64,000 bases of DNA, taken from Chrysomallon squamiferum (taxonomy: Eukaryota; Mollusca; Gastropoda; Neomphalida; Peltospiridae). A program made the position numbers and the translations under genes. The notes under the pieces were generated by a model. That model was not told the DNA's origin. It saw only the letters and a list, made by a program, of their open reading frames with translations, and did no database searches. The stretch lies in assembly GCA_012295275.1 (NCBI GenBank), contig CM022671.1:3759065-3823064 (forward strand), read 5' to 3'. Below are positions 19,142-31,284 of this stretch, one piece after another; positions within the stretch are counted from its first letter, which is position 1; every line of letters begins with the position of its first letter.

Positions 19142-20332
19142 TAAAGAATAATATTTAAAATAACTTTCGGATTTTATTACTGGGCTTCTCAAGGAGTCTG
19201 TTTTGTCATTGATTTTCAGGACTGGAATTTCTCCCGTTCCAACTATGTCAGGCGATGTAATTATAGATTTTCAAATCTAAGTAAAAGTATTTTTTTTAAA
19301 TATGCTGACACTTAACGAATCAAATTTCAATGCATTTCGTTTGAAGATTATAACCAGTGTTAAATAATTAAAAAAATACATTTATAGATAATAAATTAGA
19401 AATTTAAAAAAAAAGGGGATTCCACAGAGTACTCTCGTGTTTTTAAATCGATTTAAAATAAAAACTCGTTCTTTACCTGACAACTGGTATGAAAGGCACA
19501 GATAATCCAGTTTAACCCTTTCATGGCTTGGTACCCGTTTACGATTATGCATCTTTAACTGTTAGTTAAAAACGAGTGTAACATGGGTACTTGGAATCTC
19601 CATCTTTAATTTGCTGGTTTCACTTCGTCAAAAGTTATAAAACAAAAGCACAAAAAATAAATCCTTTTGCATGTTTGCAAATACCTCTTCGCAATAAACG
19701 ACAACAATAAAGATTAGAAACCATTTATAAACTCCGATTACATATCAAAGTATTCCATTTGTTACGTGACAAAAAACAAAAAATTCCTTTACTAACTCCA
19801 ACAACATCTTTAAAAGGTTCCACTTCGAAAGAAAAGAATAAAAAAAATACTTTAGTAAAATTCCAGCTACACGATGTAAGAAATATCGTTTGATTTCCAG
19901 TTGTCAACCATCGTAATCTACATTTGTAAAATTCTCGAGGAAACACCCCTAGCCGAAATTCTTCTCTATCGGAACCTCACTAACACGTCACAACTGCAAC
20001 GAAAACAAATCACGTGCTCAAAGCACTGCGCGTGTGGTCTCGTAGTTGGAGAGAAAAAAAAAAAAAAAAAAAAAAAATTAAATTAAGAACAAGAAGAAGA
20101 AGAAGAAAAAAAGAACGAAACAAGATCGATGTTTATCCCCGACCCAGGCGTGGAACGTGCACCGCCATCGTTCTCGGCAGACGACGTAATCAAGATAAGC
20201 AGACGATATCCAATAAGAAACGTAACGTTTCTGGAACGAATCAGGGCGACATGTTCGTGAAATGGAAAAAACACAACACTTCGAAAACTTCTTGAAATAG
20301 CTGACAAAGTCAGAAGTAAAGTCAACGTATGA

Positions 20333-20525
<193 letters not shown>

Positions 20526-20923
20526 TATTTTTTAAAACTTCTATCTTGTATTCTGATATTGTATATTAATATTCCAACTGAACCCATATGTGTTACAGAG
20601 ATAAAAAAAATATAACGGTAGAACTAAAATAAAAACGTCCATTGATCCTCCCCAACAATTCGAAACGATGACTGGAATATCAAAACCACAAATATATTCA
20701 CTATCAGATTATAATACATTAATTTTTAATTTAAATACGTTGTAATGTTTTTTTTTTAGATTTTATGACAACGCATAATGAAAATATTTGACACAAGAAC
20801 AAGGTCATTTCATCGACACCCCCAAACACCCTCTCACATTTTCTGAGTACATAAAATGATAAATGGCAAAATGAATAATCATATTAATAGTTATTGCATT
20901 TTACTACTAATAATACTAAATCT

Positions 20924-20925
<2 letters not shown>

Positions 20926-20977
<52 letters not shown>
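20926..20977. repeat. (ATT)n microsatellite
   Basis: About 17 ATT units. Confidence 0.95.
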
Positions 20978-20978
<1 letters not shown>

Positions 20979-21397
20979 TCATTTTAATTAACTTACATTA
21001 ACATATAAACTATCAGATGATATTTTATCTTCTTTCTTCACGTTACGGGGAAACAACAACAACAACAGTTTTCACGGAAAAAGGAAAACAACAACACGGT
21101 ATATTCCACTTTGATGTACCCAGGGGTATGGACGAGACAGTCCCGTCCCACGATACTGGTTAGACAAGTGTTCAGGATAGTGGTGGGTGGGTGTTATTAT
21201 TAGCTGTCACCCAGTGAGTCACTGCGGAAACAGTCGAATGATTATTTTATATTTATAGTTACTAATAAAAAACCCACGATGCACCTGTTTGACTCGACAG
21301 GTACAGTGACAAGAAACAAACAAAACAAAACAACACGAGCCTTTACGGAAAACACACCTCATAATAATTATGATAATTATGCAACCAATCCACTTAC

Positions 21398-21700
21398 CTC
21401 GATTTCACAATATCTACGGTATCCGGAATTATAGTAGTAATAAAGCAGTAACAGGTCACACTCTAATGAGGTCAACAATTCACGCGGAACAATAAAATGG
21501 ATAGCAGAAATTTCCCGATTGTCAGTCGATATTTTCCTTGTCGTGTTCTGTAAACTGATTCCTCGGTACACGAAAGACTCTATGAGGTACAAACATGGTG
21601 TAAACTTGTTTCAAGTGACCCACCTAGAGCAGTTTTCGATTCGAGGTCAACAATTTGCCCACTCCCGCATATTTCTTGTCGTTGCTGATTCATTGCACGC
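21398..21700 (-). other. Candidate ELK 5' UTR exon
   Basis: A consensus minus-strand donor, GAG followed by GTAAGTGG, ends a non-repetitive segment at 21398. The segment lies directly downstream of a cluster of promoter-type sites. Spliced to the exon at 15027 it adds no in-frame ATG, which fits a 5' UTR exon. The far boundary (transcription start) is approximate. Confidence 0.35.
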
Positions 21701-21708
21701 TCCGTCTC

Positions 21709-21761
21709 CCGGAAGTGTTTTATTTATGGAGGGAACTCCCTCTGACGTCGCTCTGACGTCA
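21709..21761 (-). promoter_or_regulatory. Candidate ELK promoter: ETS, CArG-like, kappaB-like and two CRE sites
   Basis: Within 53 bp: CCGGAAGT (21709-21716, ETS consensus); TTATTTATGG (21720-21729, 8 of 10 to a CArG box); GGGAACTCCC (21731-21740, fits GGGRNYYYCC); TGACGTCG (21743-21750); TGACGTCA (21754-21761). Such clusters are typical of signal-induced promoters. The position just upstream of the candidate first exon suggests it serves ELK, possibly by autoregulation. Motif matches only. Confidence 0.4.
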
Positions 21762-22212
21762 GAGAATGGTTTATTATCCAAATAAGGTTAGAAGACATCC
21801 GCTTTAGGTGACAGCTTAGTAAGAATTAATGTGACAATTTCACCCATTACATTATACGTTAATATTTTGAAGCTTTTAATACGTTATCGTTACTTTTTTT
21901 TTTTTTTTCTTTCTTTTCCTTTCTTTTTTTCCCTTCATTTTTTATAGATAAAGAAATGGGACGTCTTTTTGAATTTTTTATTTTGAATGCAATTATGAAC
22001 TATAAAAATTAAGTAGAGTGAAATGAAATATTGCAAACAGAAAAAAGAAAGAGTTATTTTATTTACCTTAATGTTTAAAAAGGTAAAAAAAAAGTATGCC
22101 AGGAGCTTATCTGTAAACTTATAGATTCTGGTATTGTTACAAAAACTACTAATAGAAACTATTACTTTCTTCTTCTTCTTGCTGTTGTTATTATTATAGT
22201 TGTTGTGTTTGT

Positions 22213-22214
<2 letters not shown>

Positions 22215-22260
<46 letters not shown>

Positions 22261-22262
22261 AA
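22215..22262. repeat. (CTA)n microsatellite
   Basis: About 15 CTA units, continuing as degenerate trinucleotides to about 22400. Confidence 0.9.
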
Positions 22263-22484
22263 CTATTACTACTATTGCTGCTGTTATTAGTACTACTTTA
22301 TTGTTATTATTACTGTTATCACCGTTACTATTCCATTATGACTATTACAGCAACAACAACTACAACTTCTACCACAACACCGCCTATTATTATCACTGTT
22401 AAATAACACTAATTTTTTTTTTAGTTAAATCGAGATCACCCATGACTTTGTTTATATTGCATCACTATTAGATTCACTGAGTTC

Positions 22485-22590
22485 CTATTTTTTTAATTTT
22501 AATATATTTCTATTAGACGATAGGATAGAAATGGCTCTTTAATAGAAACAGTCTAACAATATTCTGCACTCTTTCAAATTATATTTTTTT
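22485..22590. repeat. Dispersed repeat, copy 1
   Basis: About 100 bp containing TAATTTTAATATATTTC, ATTAGACG, GATAGAAATGGCTCTTTAA and AGAAACAGTCTAA. It matches 24005-24110 in the same order. Unknown family. Confidence 0.75.
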
Positions 22591-22971
22591 TCCACTACTA
22601 CTACTGTTTCTTGTACTAGTAGAGTAACAATATTACTACTACCTTTGTTAATACTACAATTATTACTATTACTGCTATTACTGGTACTATTACAGTTATT
22701 ACTATTATTATTAATGTTACTGCTGTTACTGCTACCACAGCTACCACTAGTATTAGTACAACTTCTACCTTTATTACTGTTAATATTACTGCCACTATTT
22801 CTACTATTATTTGAAGTATTACCGCTGCTTCTCTTGCTACTAGTTGTAGTACAGATAATCCACTATTTTACGTTACGTTCGGGACACGTTCTCGGACGTT
22901 ACTCTGAATTTACTTACGTTTCTTTCTTTCTTCGTGAAATATTACCACCACTTTGTGCGTCTGGCCAAACT

Positions 22972-23006
<35 letters not shown>

Positions 23007-23699
23007 AGGAAATCAACTGTAACGTTTTATTTACATTTTCTCAAATTTATTTATTTATTTTTTAGTTAGCGTCAATTGTTTTTTTTTTTTTTGTTGTTTT
23101 TTTTGTTATTGTCGTAAGTTCCGATGAACGTAAACCGCAAAAAGCCGTAAGTATGAGACACGTTCTACTTCTTTACAACTTCCTGAATGAGTCACGTTCT
23201 ACTTCTACGACAACATCCTTATGATCCTGTAGGATTCGAACACTATAAACAGTAAATACGTATATGTCATTCCAAATACACTGCGCTGATTGGATCGCTA
23301 TCAAAACTGAATGGGAGTTCCGTTCTGGTTAGATCCTGAAGCGAACCACATCTCGAGCGAGTAGCATAATACCCAGTCTTTGCCCACTGTCATCATTCAA
23401 TAGAAGAACAGTAAACACAAAGAGAAGCTGTTTGCATTAATGAAATGAACCTTTGTAGCCAGATGGTACAGGTTCGACACGAGAAATGACAGACACTAGG
23501 ATGAACTCTTTTCGGTGTCCAAGTTCCAGTCAATGTTTAACGGCATGTGCTGTCTTATTAAATATACTGCATGATATGAATTATAAAGGAAATTGCACGA
23601 AGAATGCGTAGACCGTAATTTAATTTTATTACTGTACATTTTGTGGTTTATTAAGAGCCTTCGACAAGAAGCAAGTGAAACATAATTTCGAATATATTT

Positions 23700-25388
23700 A
23701 CATTTTTTTTTTTCAGTTTCATATAAAATTGGTGTATTTTCTAAGTCGCATATTTGAAACTTATCTTAAGTAGAGAATTTCCATTTAAAGATATATCTGT
23801 AAGAAATTTGTAATGTTTGTCATGGCTTTTAATATTCTAGAATCAGGTGATAACGTAAACAATCTCGTTGCTAATACACAACACATTTTTCACTGTTGCC
23901 ATGAAAAACAGATTTCAGAATCTTGAAGAAACGAAAGTTCAAATAGCTAAAAAGTATAGGTACATTACAAATAGTTATTTTGTTTTGTTTTGAAATTGTA
24001 CAGACATTTTTTAATTTTAATATATTTCCATTAGACGTACTGATAGGATGATAGAAATGGCTCTTTAACAGAAACAGTCTAAAAATATTATGCATTCTTT
24101 CCAATTAAATTTAAAAAAAAAAAAAAAAAAAAAAATTCTAGGTCTAATTAGTAAGAAAGTGAGTACACTTTAAAAATATCTCGGCGCCAAAGATAACAAA
24201 ATATAACGTAGACATATATGTAACACTAAATTTTATTAAACTATCTTATAATTGTGATACCTATTTCTCGAAAAAAAAAACACCGTGTGGTTATATCATT
24301 TTAAATTTAACAAATTTACTTTCCGCTCACCCAGTGTTGTTTGGGTTTATTTATTTCGTTCGTTCTTTCTTATTTTTTTTTTTTTTTTAAATCAATTTGC
24401 TTTATTATTTTGTTGTTTATTAATCCCCGGATTAAATTATATGTCGTGCTTTTCCAGAATAGTTAATTTTGACATTCTAAACCGAGATTTGGTCACACTT
24501 TATTTGTAAGCCCTGGGAAATTTTGGTTAAACACTTGGGGTATTTTAACATTGTTATAAGGCGTTTTTTTTGTTGGTTTTTTGTGGGATTTTTTATAAAT
24601 TTTATTATTTTTGTTTTTTTTACTCCTTTCTTGTTTTTGTTTTTTTTCAATAGAAATTTTAAACATTTTCAACTGAGTTTACACTGTAACGTATGTGAGC
24701 TATATTATAATAAGCAGAATTTCTGTTTGTTAGATAGAAATGTTTATTCCATTTCTATCCTGATTTTAACTGTAATGTATATCAAACAGAACCTTTACTG
24801 TGTTCGTGCTTCAAACGTAATTAAAGAAACTGGAACCAAATACTCATGAGAAATTATTCCGATTCAACAGAGAAAGTTTGTTCTGTTTTAAAGAATTCTT
24901 CGAATAATTTATTATTTATCTGTTGCAAACCGTCTCATGAAATTTTATTAATAAAGCTCTTCAGTTTGATATAAAGCAGGTGTATTTTCTAAGTCGCATA
25001 TTTGAAACTTATCTTAAGTCGAGAATTTCTTTTTAAAAATAAATATGAAATCTGTAATGTTTGTCATGGCTTTTAATATTTTAAAAACTGTTGATAACGT
25101 AAACAATCTCGTTGCTAAGACACAACACATCTTTAACTGTATCCATGATAAACAGATGTCAAAATACTCAAGAAATAAAAGTTCAGTTGCCTCAAAAGTA
25201 TAGGTATATTACAAATAACGTTTTACATGTGAATTTTTTTTTTTTTTTTTTTTTCAAAATCTTTTATTTTAATTTGTTTTGAAAATTTACATACATCGTC
25301 GTTTTCCAGTAGAGTTAATTTAAATCAGAAATGCTAAACCGAGATTCTGTCACATTTATTTGTAAGCTCTGGACATTTTGTTTAAATA

Positions 25389-25424
<36 letters not shown>

Positions 25425-25850
25425 AAACTCTATTATTAGGTGTGTGTTTTTCTTTCAGCATTTTCTTGTTTGTTTTAATTCACTAGAAATCTTTAACATT
25501 TTCAAACGAGTATACACACTAACTTTTCTGAGCTATATAACAATAGGCAGAATTTCCATTATGGTGTATTTCCTAAGTCGGATGTTTGAAATATATTACA
25601 AATAAACGATTTCAGTTTCAAAGCAGTCTCGACCGTTTTAAAATTTGCAATATTCTTCTCTTACAATCATCGCTATGGTGTTTGTAAAAAAATGGTAATA
25701 ACATAAGTGGTTTCTTTGCTAAGATCTAACGCAGTTTTTAACGATGATATGTACAAAACAGACTCCTGAATCTTTTGGAATTGAAAGTTCAATTATCAGA
25801 AAAAACAGTAATTGTAAATAACATTGTATGTTTGAAGATTTTATCAAATA
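23700..25850. repeat. Diverged direct segmental repeat (units A, B and partial C)
   Basis: GGTGTATTTTCTAAGTCGCA occurs at 23731 and 24979. About 240 bp after it stay colinear, including GATAACGTAAACAATCTCGT and AAAGTATAGGTA. A second block (about 24440-24730) matches about 25300-25560. A third, more diverged copy starts near 25563. Unit A is longer because it contains extra sequence at about 24000-24430. No open frame or known element was recognised. Confidence 0.7.
24005..24110. repeat. Dispersed repeat, copy 2
   Basis: Second copy of the 22485-22590 repeat, in the same orientation, lying in the part of segmental unit A that unit B lacks. This suggests insertion after duplication, or loss from B. 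Confidence 0.7.
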
Positions 25851-26655
25851 TATTTGTTATTATTGGTTTTTGACTTCCTGACATTTTTCGAGCATTACCG
25901 ATGGTTCCCAATTATTTTCCATGTTGACCAAATTCTAGTAATGTTGGTTTCGATTTTGACCAAATTCTGCTAATCTCATTTTCGATGTTGTCCGATCTTT
26001 ATCAATATTTTGTTTCAGTCGTTTTAAACGATAACAAATCATTTTTGAAATCTGTTTATAGCTAGAAACTTTTTATAATAAAAACATAAAACAATAATAT
26101 TGTAATATCATAATTATTTATTTTTTTCGAAGAGTTATAGCAGTTAGAAATATTACTTAAATTTCAAAACCTAAAATATCTAGTTAGTCCTTAGGCGAAA
26201 TTCTATTAAACAGAATACTCTAGTACATTTTCATATTCGTATCTCTTTAGTACGTTTTAAAATCTTATATATTATTGTTATTTCTCAGAAAAAAAAGAAA
26301 AAAGAAAAAAGAAACTTAATTTTAATTCTTGAGAAATATTTGCACTTGGAAATTAAGTGCATTTTTAAATGAAAAAGAAGAAACACTGCAAAGATGTCGC
26401 TTCGTCACATAGTTCATTATTTTATAGAAACAAGAATAATACTGAAATTTTATTTATTATTTTTTAAACTTCTGTACTTGTTTTACGATAAATAAGATCT
26501 TGTTTTTATTAGTAACATCATTTTAACTTTATGGCATCATTCAATGCTTTTTCTTTTCGATGTTAAACATAAAAAAAATGGCTTTTTTTTAAATCTTGTT
26601 ATCGTAACTTGAAGTTTATTCAGTAGTTTGATATAATATATATATAATAATAAAT

Positions 26656-26658
26656 ATA

Positions 26659-26712
<54 letters not shown>
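26656..26712. repeat. (AAT)n microsatellite
   Basis: About 18 AAT units. Confidence 0.95.
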
Positions 26713-26714
<2 letters not shown>

Positions 26715-27581
26715 CGATACTACTACTACTAATAATAATAATAAAAACAAAAATAAAAATAAAATGGTAATAAAAATAAATAAATAAAATAAAATCTATA
26801 TATTACGAATACAGGAATATATATATATGATAGATAAAACATACTTAATATAATATGGGTTTAGTCATTAGTTTGCATAACACATAATTTATGTGTGATT
26901 ATGATACTATAAGTCGTTAAAGCAAGGCACCGCGAAAAAAAGTGTTTAGACAATTTTGTATGTCTGTGCATTTCTTAACACAGCTAATAACATAATACTG
27001 ATTATGATAATAATATTAATAATAATAAAAATGATGAAATAATAATAATGAGGATTATGACAATGTTAAATTTACAAAAGACATACAACACACAATCTTA
27101 CCATCATTTCTATAATATGGTGAAAAGGAGAACCTGCTTGAGTTGTCCATTATATCGTTGTTGCTGTTGCTGTTGTTGTTCTCTACCGGAGGCTGAAGTC
27201 GCAATAATTGTAACCATAGTCTGTCGTTTCTTTTTATAAACTTGTTTATTTATCGGTATGACGATAGTGGGATACATCTTCCGGTGAAGATAGTTCAAGA
27301 TATGTCCTTATATGGAATGATCTTGCTATAAAATATCTGCCATGTTTGTTATGTTCATAGGAAAGTGTTTGTTATGTAAATGTCGATCACGTTGTAATTT
27401 AATTTATTTCGTAATTTTGAAAACAATTTTGTGTTCGATATTTTGTATATTTGTGTATTTATCGTTTTTGCTGTTGACATTACATAAATTCTAAATGGAT
27501 AAGAAATAAAGTAAGAACTCAAAAAAAGAAAGAATAAAAGAAAGAAAAAATAAATCAAGAACCCCCCTCCAGGGAAAAAAA

Positions 27582-27626
<45 letters not shown>

Positions 27627-28637
27627 TTTTCTAAAAAAATAGAAGAAATAATTAAAATGAAATAATATTTCAATATCTGGGACAACTCTTCGACGCTCAG
27701 TATGTATATGGGAAAATACAAAAAGATAAAATTTGTAAAATAGTTTTTGATGTATCGCTTATAACTCATTTTAAAAAGGACCAGTTAATATTTTATTAGA
27801 TTTCTATGACGTTATAAACTGATTCTTTATATGTGTGTGTGTGTCTATGTGTATGTATGTATGTATGTATGTGTATATGTCTGTTTATTTTTTATAGCGT
27901 GCGTGTGCGTCCATATGTGCATAATACTGTAATGGACGGATGTCTTTGGGAATGTTTTTCTTTTATCATAATTTTAAGGAAATAATGGTTGTTAAAAATG
28001 TATTGTCACTGTGACTGTTGTTGTTGATTTGGTCTAAATGAAACTATTGTTTGTCTGTTGTTGTTTATTTCTTGTTGTTTTGTTTTTGTTGTTTTGTTGT
28101 TGTTGTTTTTTTATGTGAGGCCAGTGATTGAGAATCAGCTGTTCATTGATCACTATGGTAAATTGATTTACCAAATAAATAACCGTGAATTAAAAACACA
28201 TAGCACATGGGAACATGGACAGAACTGCCAAATTTTAGACGGTACCTATTTTAGACGGTACCTATAGGTTCACTGACCCTATACAGGTTTAGTCGACAAA
28301 CGAGGGCGCGTGAACGACGTCATTCTAGGCCGTAAACACAAAACTGTTAAAGACGGTTAGTTACTACAGTAGCAACAATGACGCTGTCACATGCTTTTGT
28401 AATGATAAATATCTTACTTATTAAAAACAATTAGAAAACAATTCGTCCGTTTATTATTTTATCCATCATTCCTCTCTCCACACAAATATTCCTTTATTCA
28501 TTCACTTTTAGTTTTATCTTTCATTCCTTTTCGCCTTACAAATATTCCTTTATTCACCCATTTATTATTTCTACCTTTCATTACGCGTTCCCTTTCAAAT
28601 GTTACTTCATCCATCCATTTATTATTTTATTCATTCA

Positions 28638-28668
<31 letters not shown>

Positions 28669-29015
28669 AATTGTAATTTTAGTAACTGTTAGGTTTAATT
28701 TTATTAACGATTCCTAGATAAGAAAAGGAAAATCTTGAAAACATTATTTGTTTTGTAATTATTATTATTATTATTCTTTTTATAATAGTTATTTTAACGT
28801 TTTTGCCAATGCTTGTATAATGGCTATGTTTGTATGTTTTTAATTATGCCGATAAAAATACATGTGAAGAAGACAGAATCCTGTCAAAAATGTAGACGTA
28901 TTTTAGTTTTAAAGTATAATCACGTTAGTAATGTTTTAAACGAAAACATTTCGGAGACAAAAACACAACTCCTTTTAACACATTCATTTCAGGCGCCAGA
29001 CTAAAGTGCCTTCTG

Positions 29016-29043
29016 TGACGTCAGAGTTCTCGTTAGTATATAA
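29016..29043 (+). promoter_or_regulatory. CRE plus TATA-like element, candidate promoter of the HCFC1R1-like gene
   Basis: TGACGTCA at 29016-29023 is followed 13 bp later by TATATAA at 29037-29043, in a less repetitive stretch. A transcript starting near 29070 could end its first exon at a CAAAG/GTACAG donor near 29334. It could then splice to an acceptor, CTGTTTTAG, ending near 30485, just before the start-codon exon. Plausible but unproven. Confidence 0.3.
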
Positions 29044-29341
29044 CATCAATTTCGAGAAGCCGGGATGGAAGTCCTTTATAACCCTCCATAACCAAAATTT
29101 TGAACTCGTTTTGGAATGTTGAGGTGTTTAAATTTTAGAACGGGACACACAAATTTGGCAGAACAGGCAGCCCTTGATTATTTCTCGCCGTTTCCAAGGC
29201 TCCTTGAAAAGCCACTTTGTACCTTGAATGCAGTGACAGTGAGTCACCTAGAAAGTGATGATACCCCCGCTTGAAGAGTTAATAATACAGAACTTGGTCT
29301 TGAAAAATGAATTCTGGGGGACCGTTCACCAAAGGTACAGA

Positions 29342-29400
29342 AGATAAAATAAAAAATAAAATAAAATAAAATAAAATAAAATAAAATAAAATAAAATAAA
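29342..29400. repeat. (AAAAT)n microsatellite
   Basis: About eleven pentanucleotide units. Confidence 0.9.
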
Positions 29401-29844
29401 CGGTTTAAAATTAAAATGAGTTAAATTAATAAAACTGGTAATAGTGCAATAAAATTAAAAAAAAAAAAAAACAAACAAAAAACAACAATATTAAAATAAA
29501 ATAATTAAATTGTTTAAATAAATAAAAATAAGTAAATAATTCAAATCATGTAATAAATATACTATTTCTACTAATAATAACATTGTCAGTAGCAATAGAA
29601 TTAATAAAACTATTTTCATACATTTAGGTGTGTACATTTATGTATGTATGTATGTATGTATATATGTTGTATGTATTCTTGCTTTCTATACATATTAATT
29701 GTTTGCTCGCTTGTTTCTTTGTTAAAATTAATAATAATAATAAAAGAAGAAAGGAAACTGAATATAAATGAATAAATAATTTCAAATAAAAACGTCACTT
29801 AAAGTGAATATAATAAAATGATGTAAATGAAGATGAAATGTGTT

Positions 29845-29845
29845 C

Positions 29846-29910
<65 letters not shown>
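29845..29910. repeat. (TG)n-(GA)n compound microsatellite
   Basis: About 12 TG units followed by about 20 GA units. Confidence 0.95.
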
Positions 29911-29913
<3 letters not shown>

Positions 29914-30538
29914 AGACTGATGTTGTTTTCTTTTCATTTAGTGTGTATTTGAAATCTGTTTGCATACATACGTACATACATACATACATAATGATAGTCG
30001 TAACATTATGATTATACATAGCATTTTGCATTGTTTTAGTGTTACTACTACTACTACTCCTATTCCTGCTACTACTACTACTACTAATTTGTATAGTTTT
30101 TATATACGACAATATTTAAGATATTTTACGACACACTGTATTGGTTTACGTTAAGGATGAGATAACTCTGACCAGTCGCAGAGGGAATTTTAGAATATTG
30201 TGGTTTTTTGTTGTTGTTTGTTTCTTATCACGGCATAATGCCATACATAGAGATATATACTTATAAGTGTTCTTAATTTCTGTTTAAAATTTCTTATTGT
30301 TACAAAATTTCAATGATCGAACAATATTAAGACCTAAATAGCTGAATAAGCCCAAGGCAAGAACTTCTAGAAGGACCGTAAATCATTAGTTCAGTTTTGT
30401 GATCTGTGTGTTAAAATACTCTGAATACATTCGGTATCAGTGTCACAGTGACTGGGATGTTTTACTTGTGGTATAATCTGTTTTAGGTGTTTTTACTTGT
30501 TGTAAATAAGTCACAAACAATGAATTAATTATATTGAT

Positions 30539-31185
30539 ATGGTTTTACCTAAAGTACTGCCGAAAACAGTAACTGTTAGTGTTATTAACGGTGCTTCCAA
30601 TATAACAGGTCGGGATATGGCTAATTCTGGATTTAGCGTGTTCACAAATAACAACTACATCAACGTTTTAGATGAGAATTGTTCCATTCCTCTGACACCA
30701 CCATCACTTTCATCTTCTATAACATCAACATTTCCTTGTCTGAATTCTTCACCTATGAACAAATTTACTTTTGCCACCCCTACCCAGACCAACCTTGTAA
30801 GTCATGTTGCTCTCTGTACCTCCTCACCGTCAGGGTCTGTAGCAAATATTATAGCCAGGACAATGCCAGGGGTGGGAGCAACATGGCAACATTCAGTTCC
30901 CAATGTGGCACAACCGAGGTTACAAATGGATGTCACTTGGCAAAACTGTGTTCCACAGATGTCAGCATCGCAGTTTGGAGTTGAGCAGGATACATCGCCT
31001 CAGCTCTCTGTACCACAAGAAATGCCATGGATGCAAGACTCGCGATCTAATGATGTTCCAGTTTTCTCTGCAGTTCCTAAGCTGTAAGTTATCTTCAGTT
31101 AAATAGTTTTATTACTGCGTTTATCATAAAATATCTTATAATCTCTCATTCTTTCTTCTTCACATTTACATTCATTCTTATTTCT

Positions 31186-31284
<99 letters not shown>

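Larger units (their letters stand above)
21770..29000. other. Gene-free region between ELK and the HCFC1R1-like gene
   Basis: No coding exon supported. It contains CTA/ATT-type trinucleotide arrays at about 22200-22400 and 22630-22850, a diverged segmental repeat at 23.7-25.85 kb, AAT arrays at about 26656-26712, and ATAA-rich tracts near 27590. A 16-bp direct repeat lies at 28232-28263. Open frames of 60-120 codons here are low-complexity. Confidence 0.5.

Noticed and set aside
21377-21592. 71-codon minus-strand frame over the candidate 5' UTR exon
   Set aside because: Spliced to the next ELK exon, this frame reaches a stop within that exon and does not join the ETS frame.
23228-23240. GTTCGAATCC on the minus strand, resembling a tRNA B-box
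   Set aside because: The flanking bases cannot form a T-arm stem and no A-box lies at the right distance.
23478-23492. GGTTCGACACG on the plus strand, resembling a tRNA B-box or tRNA-derived SINE
   Set aside because: The only A-box-like sequence is too close and imperfect, and no acceptor stem pairs.
24285-24849. Two T-rich open frames of 74 and 108 codons
   Set aside because: Phe-rich low-complexity translations lying within the diverged segmental repeat; the other repeat unit does not keep the frame.
28058-28267. 69-codon open frame with a more normal composition at its C-terminal half
   Set aside because: The N-terminal half is T-rich repeat, no family is recognised, and no matching donor or acceptor chain was found.
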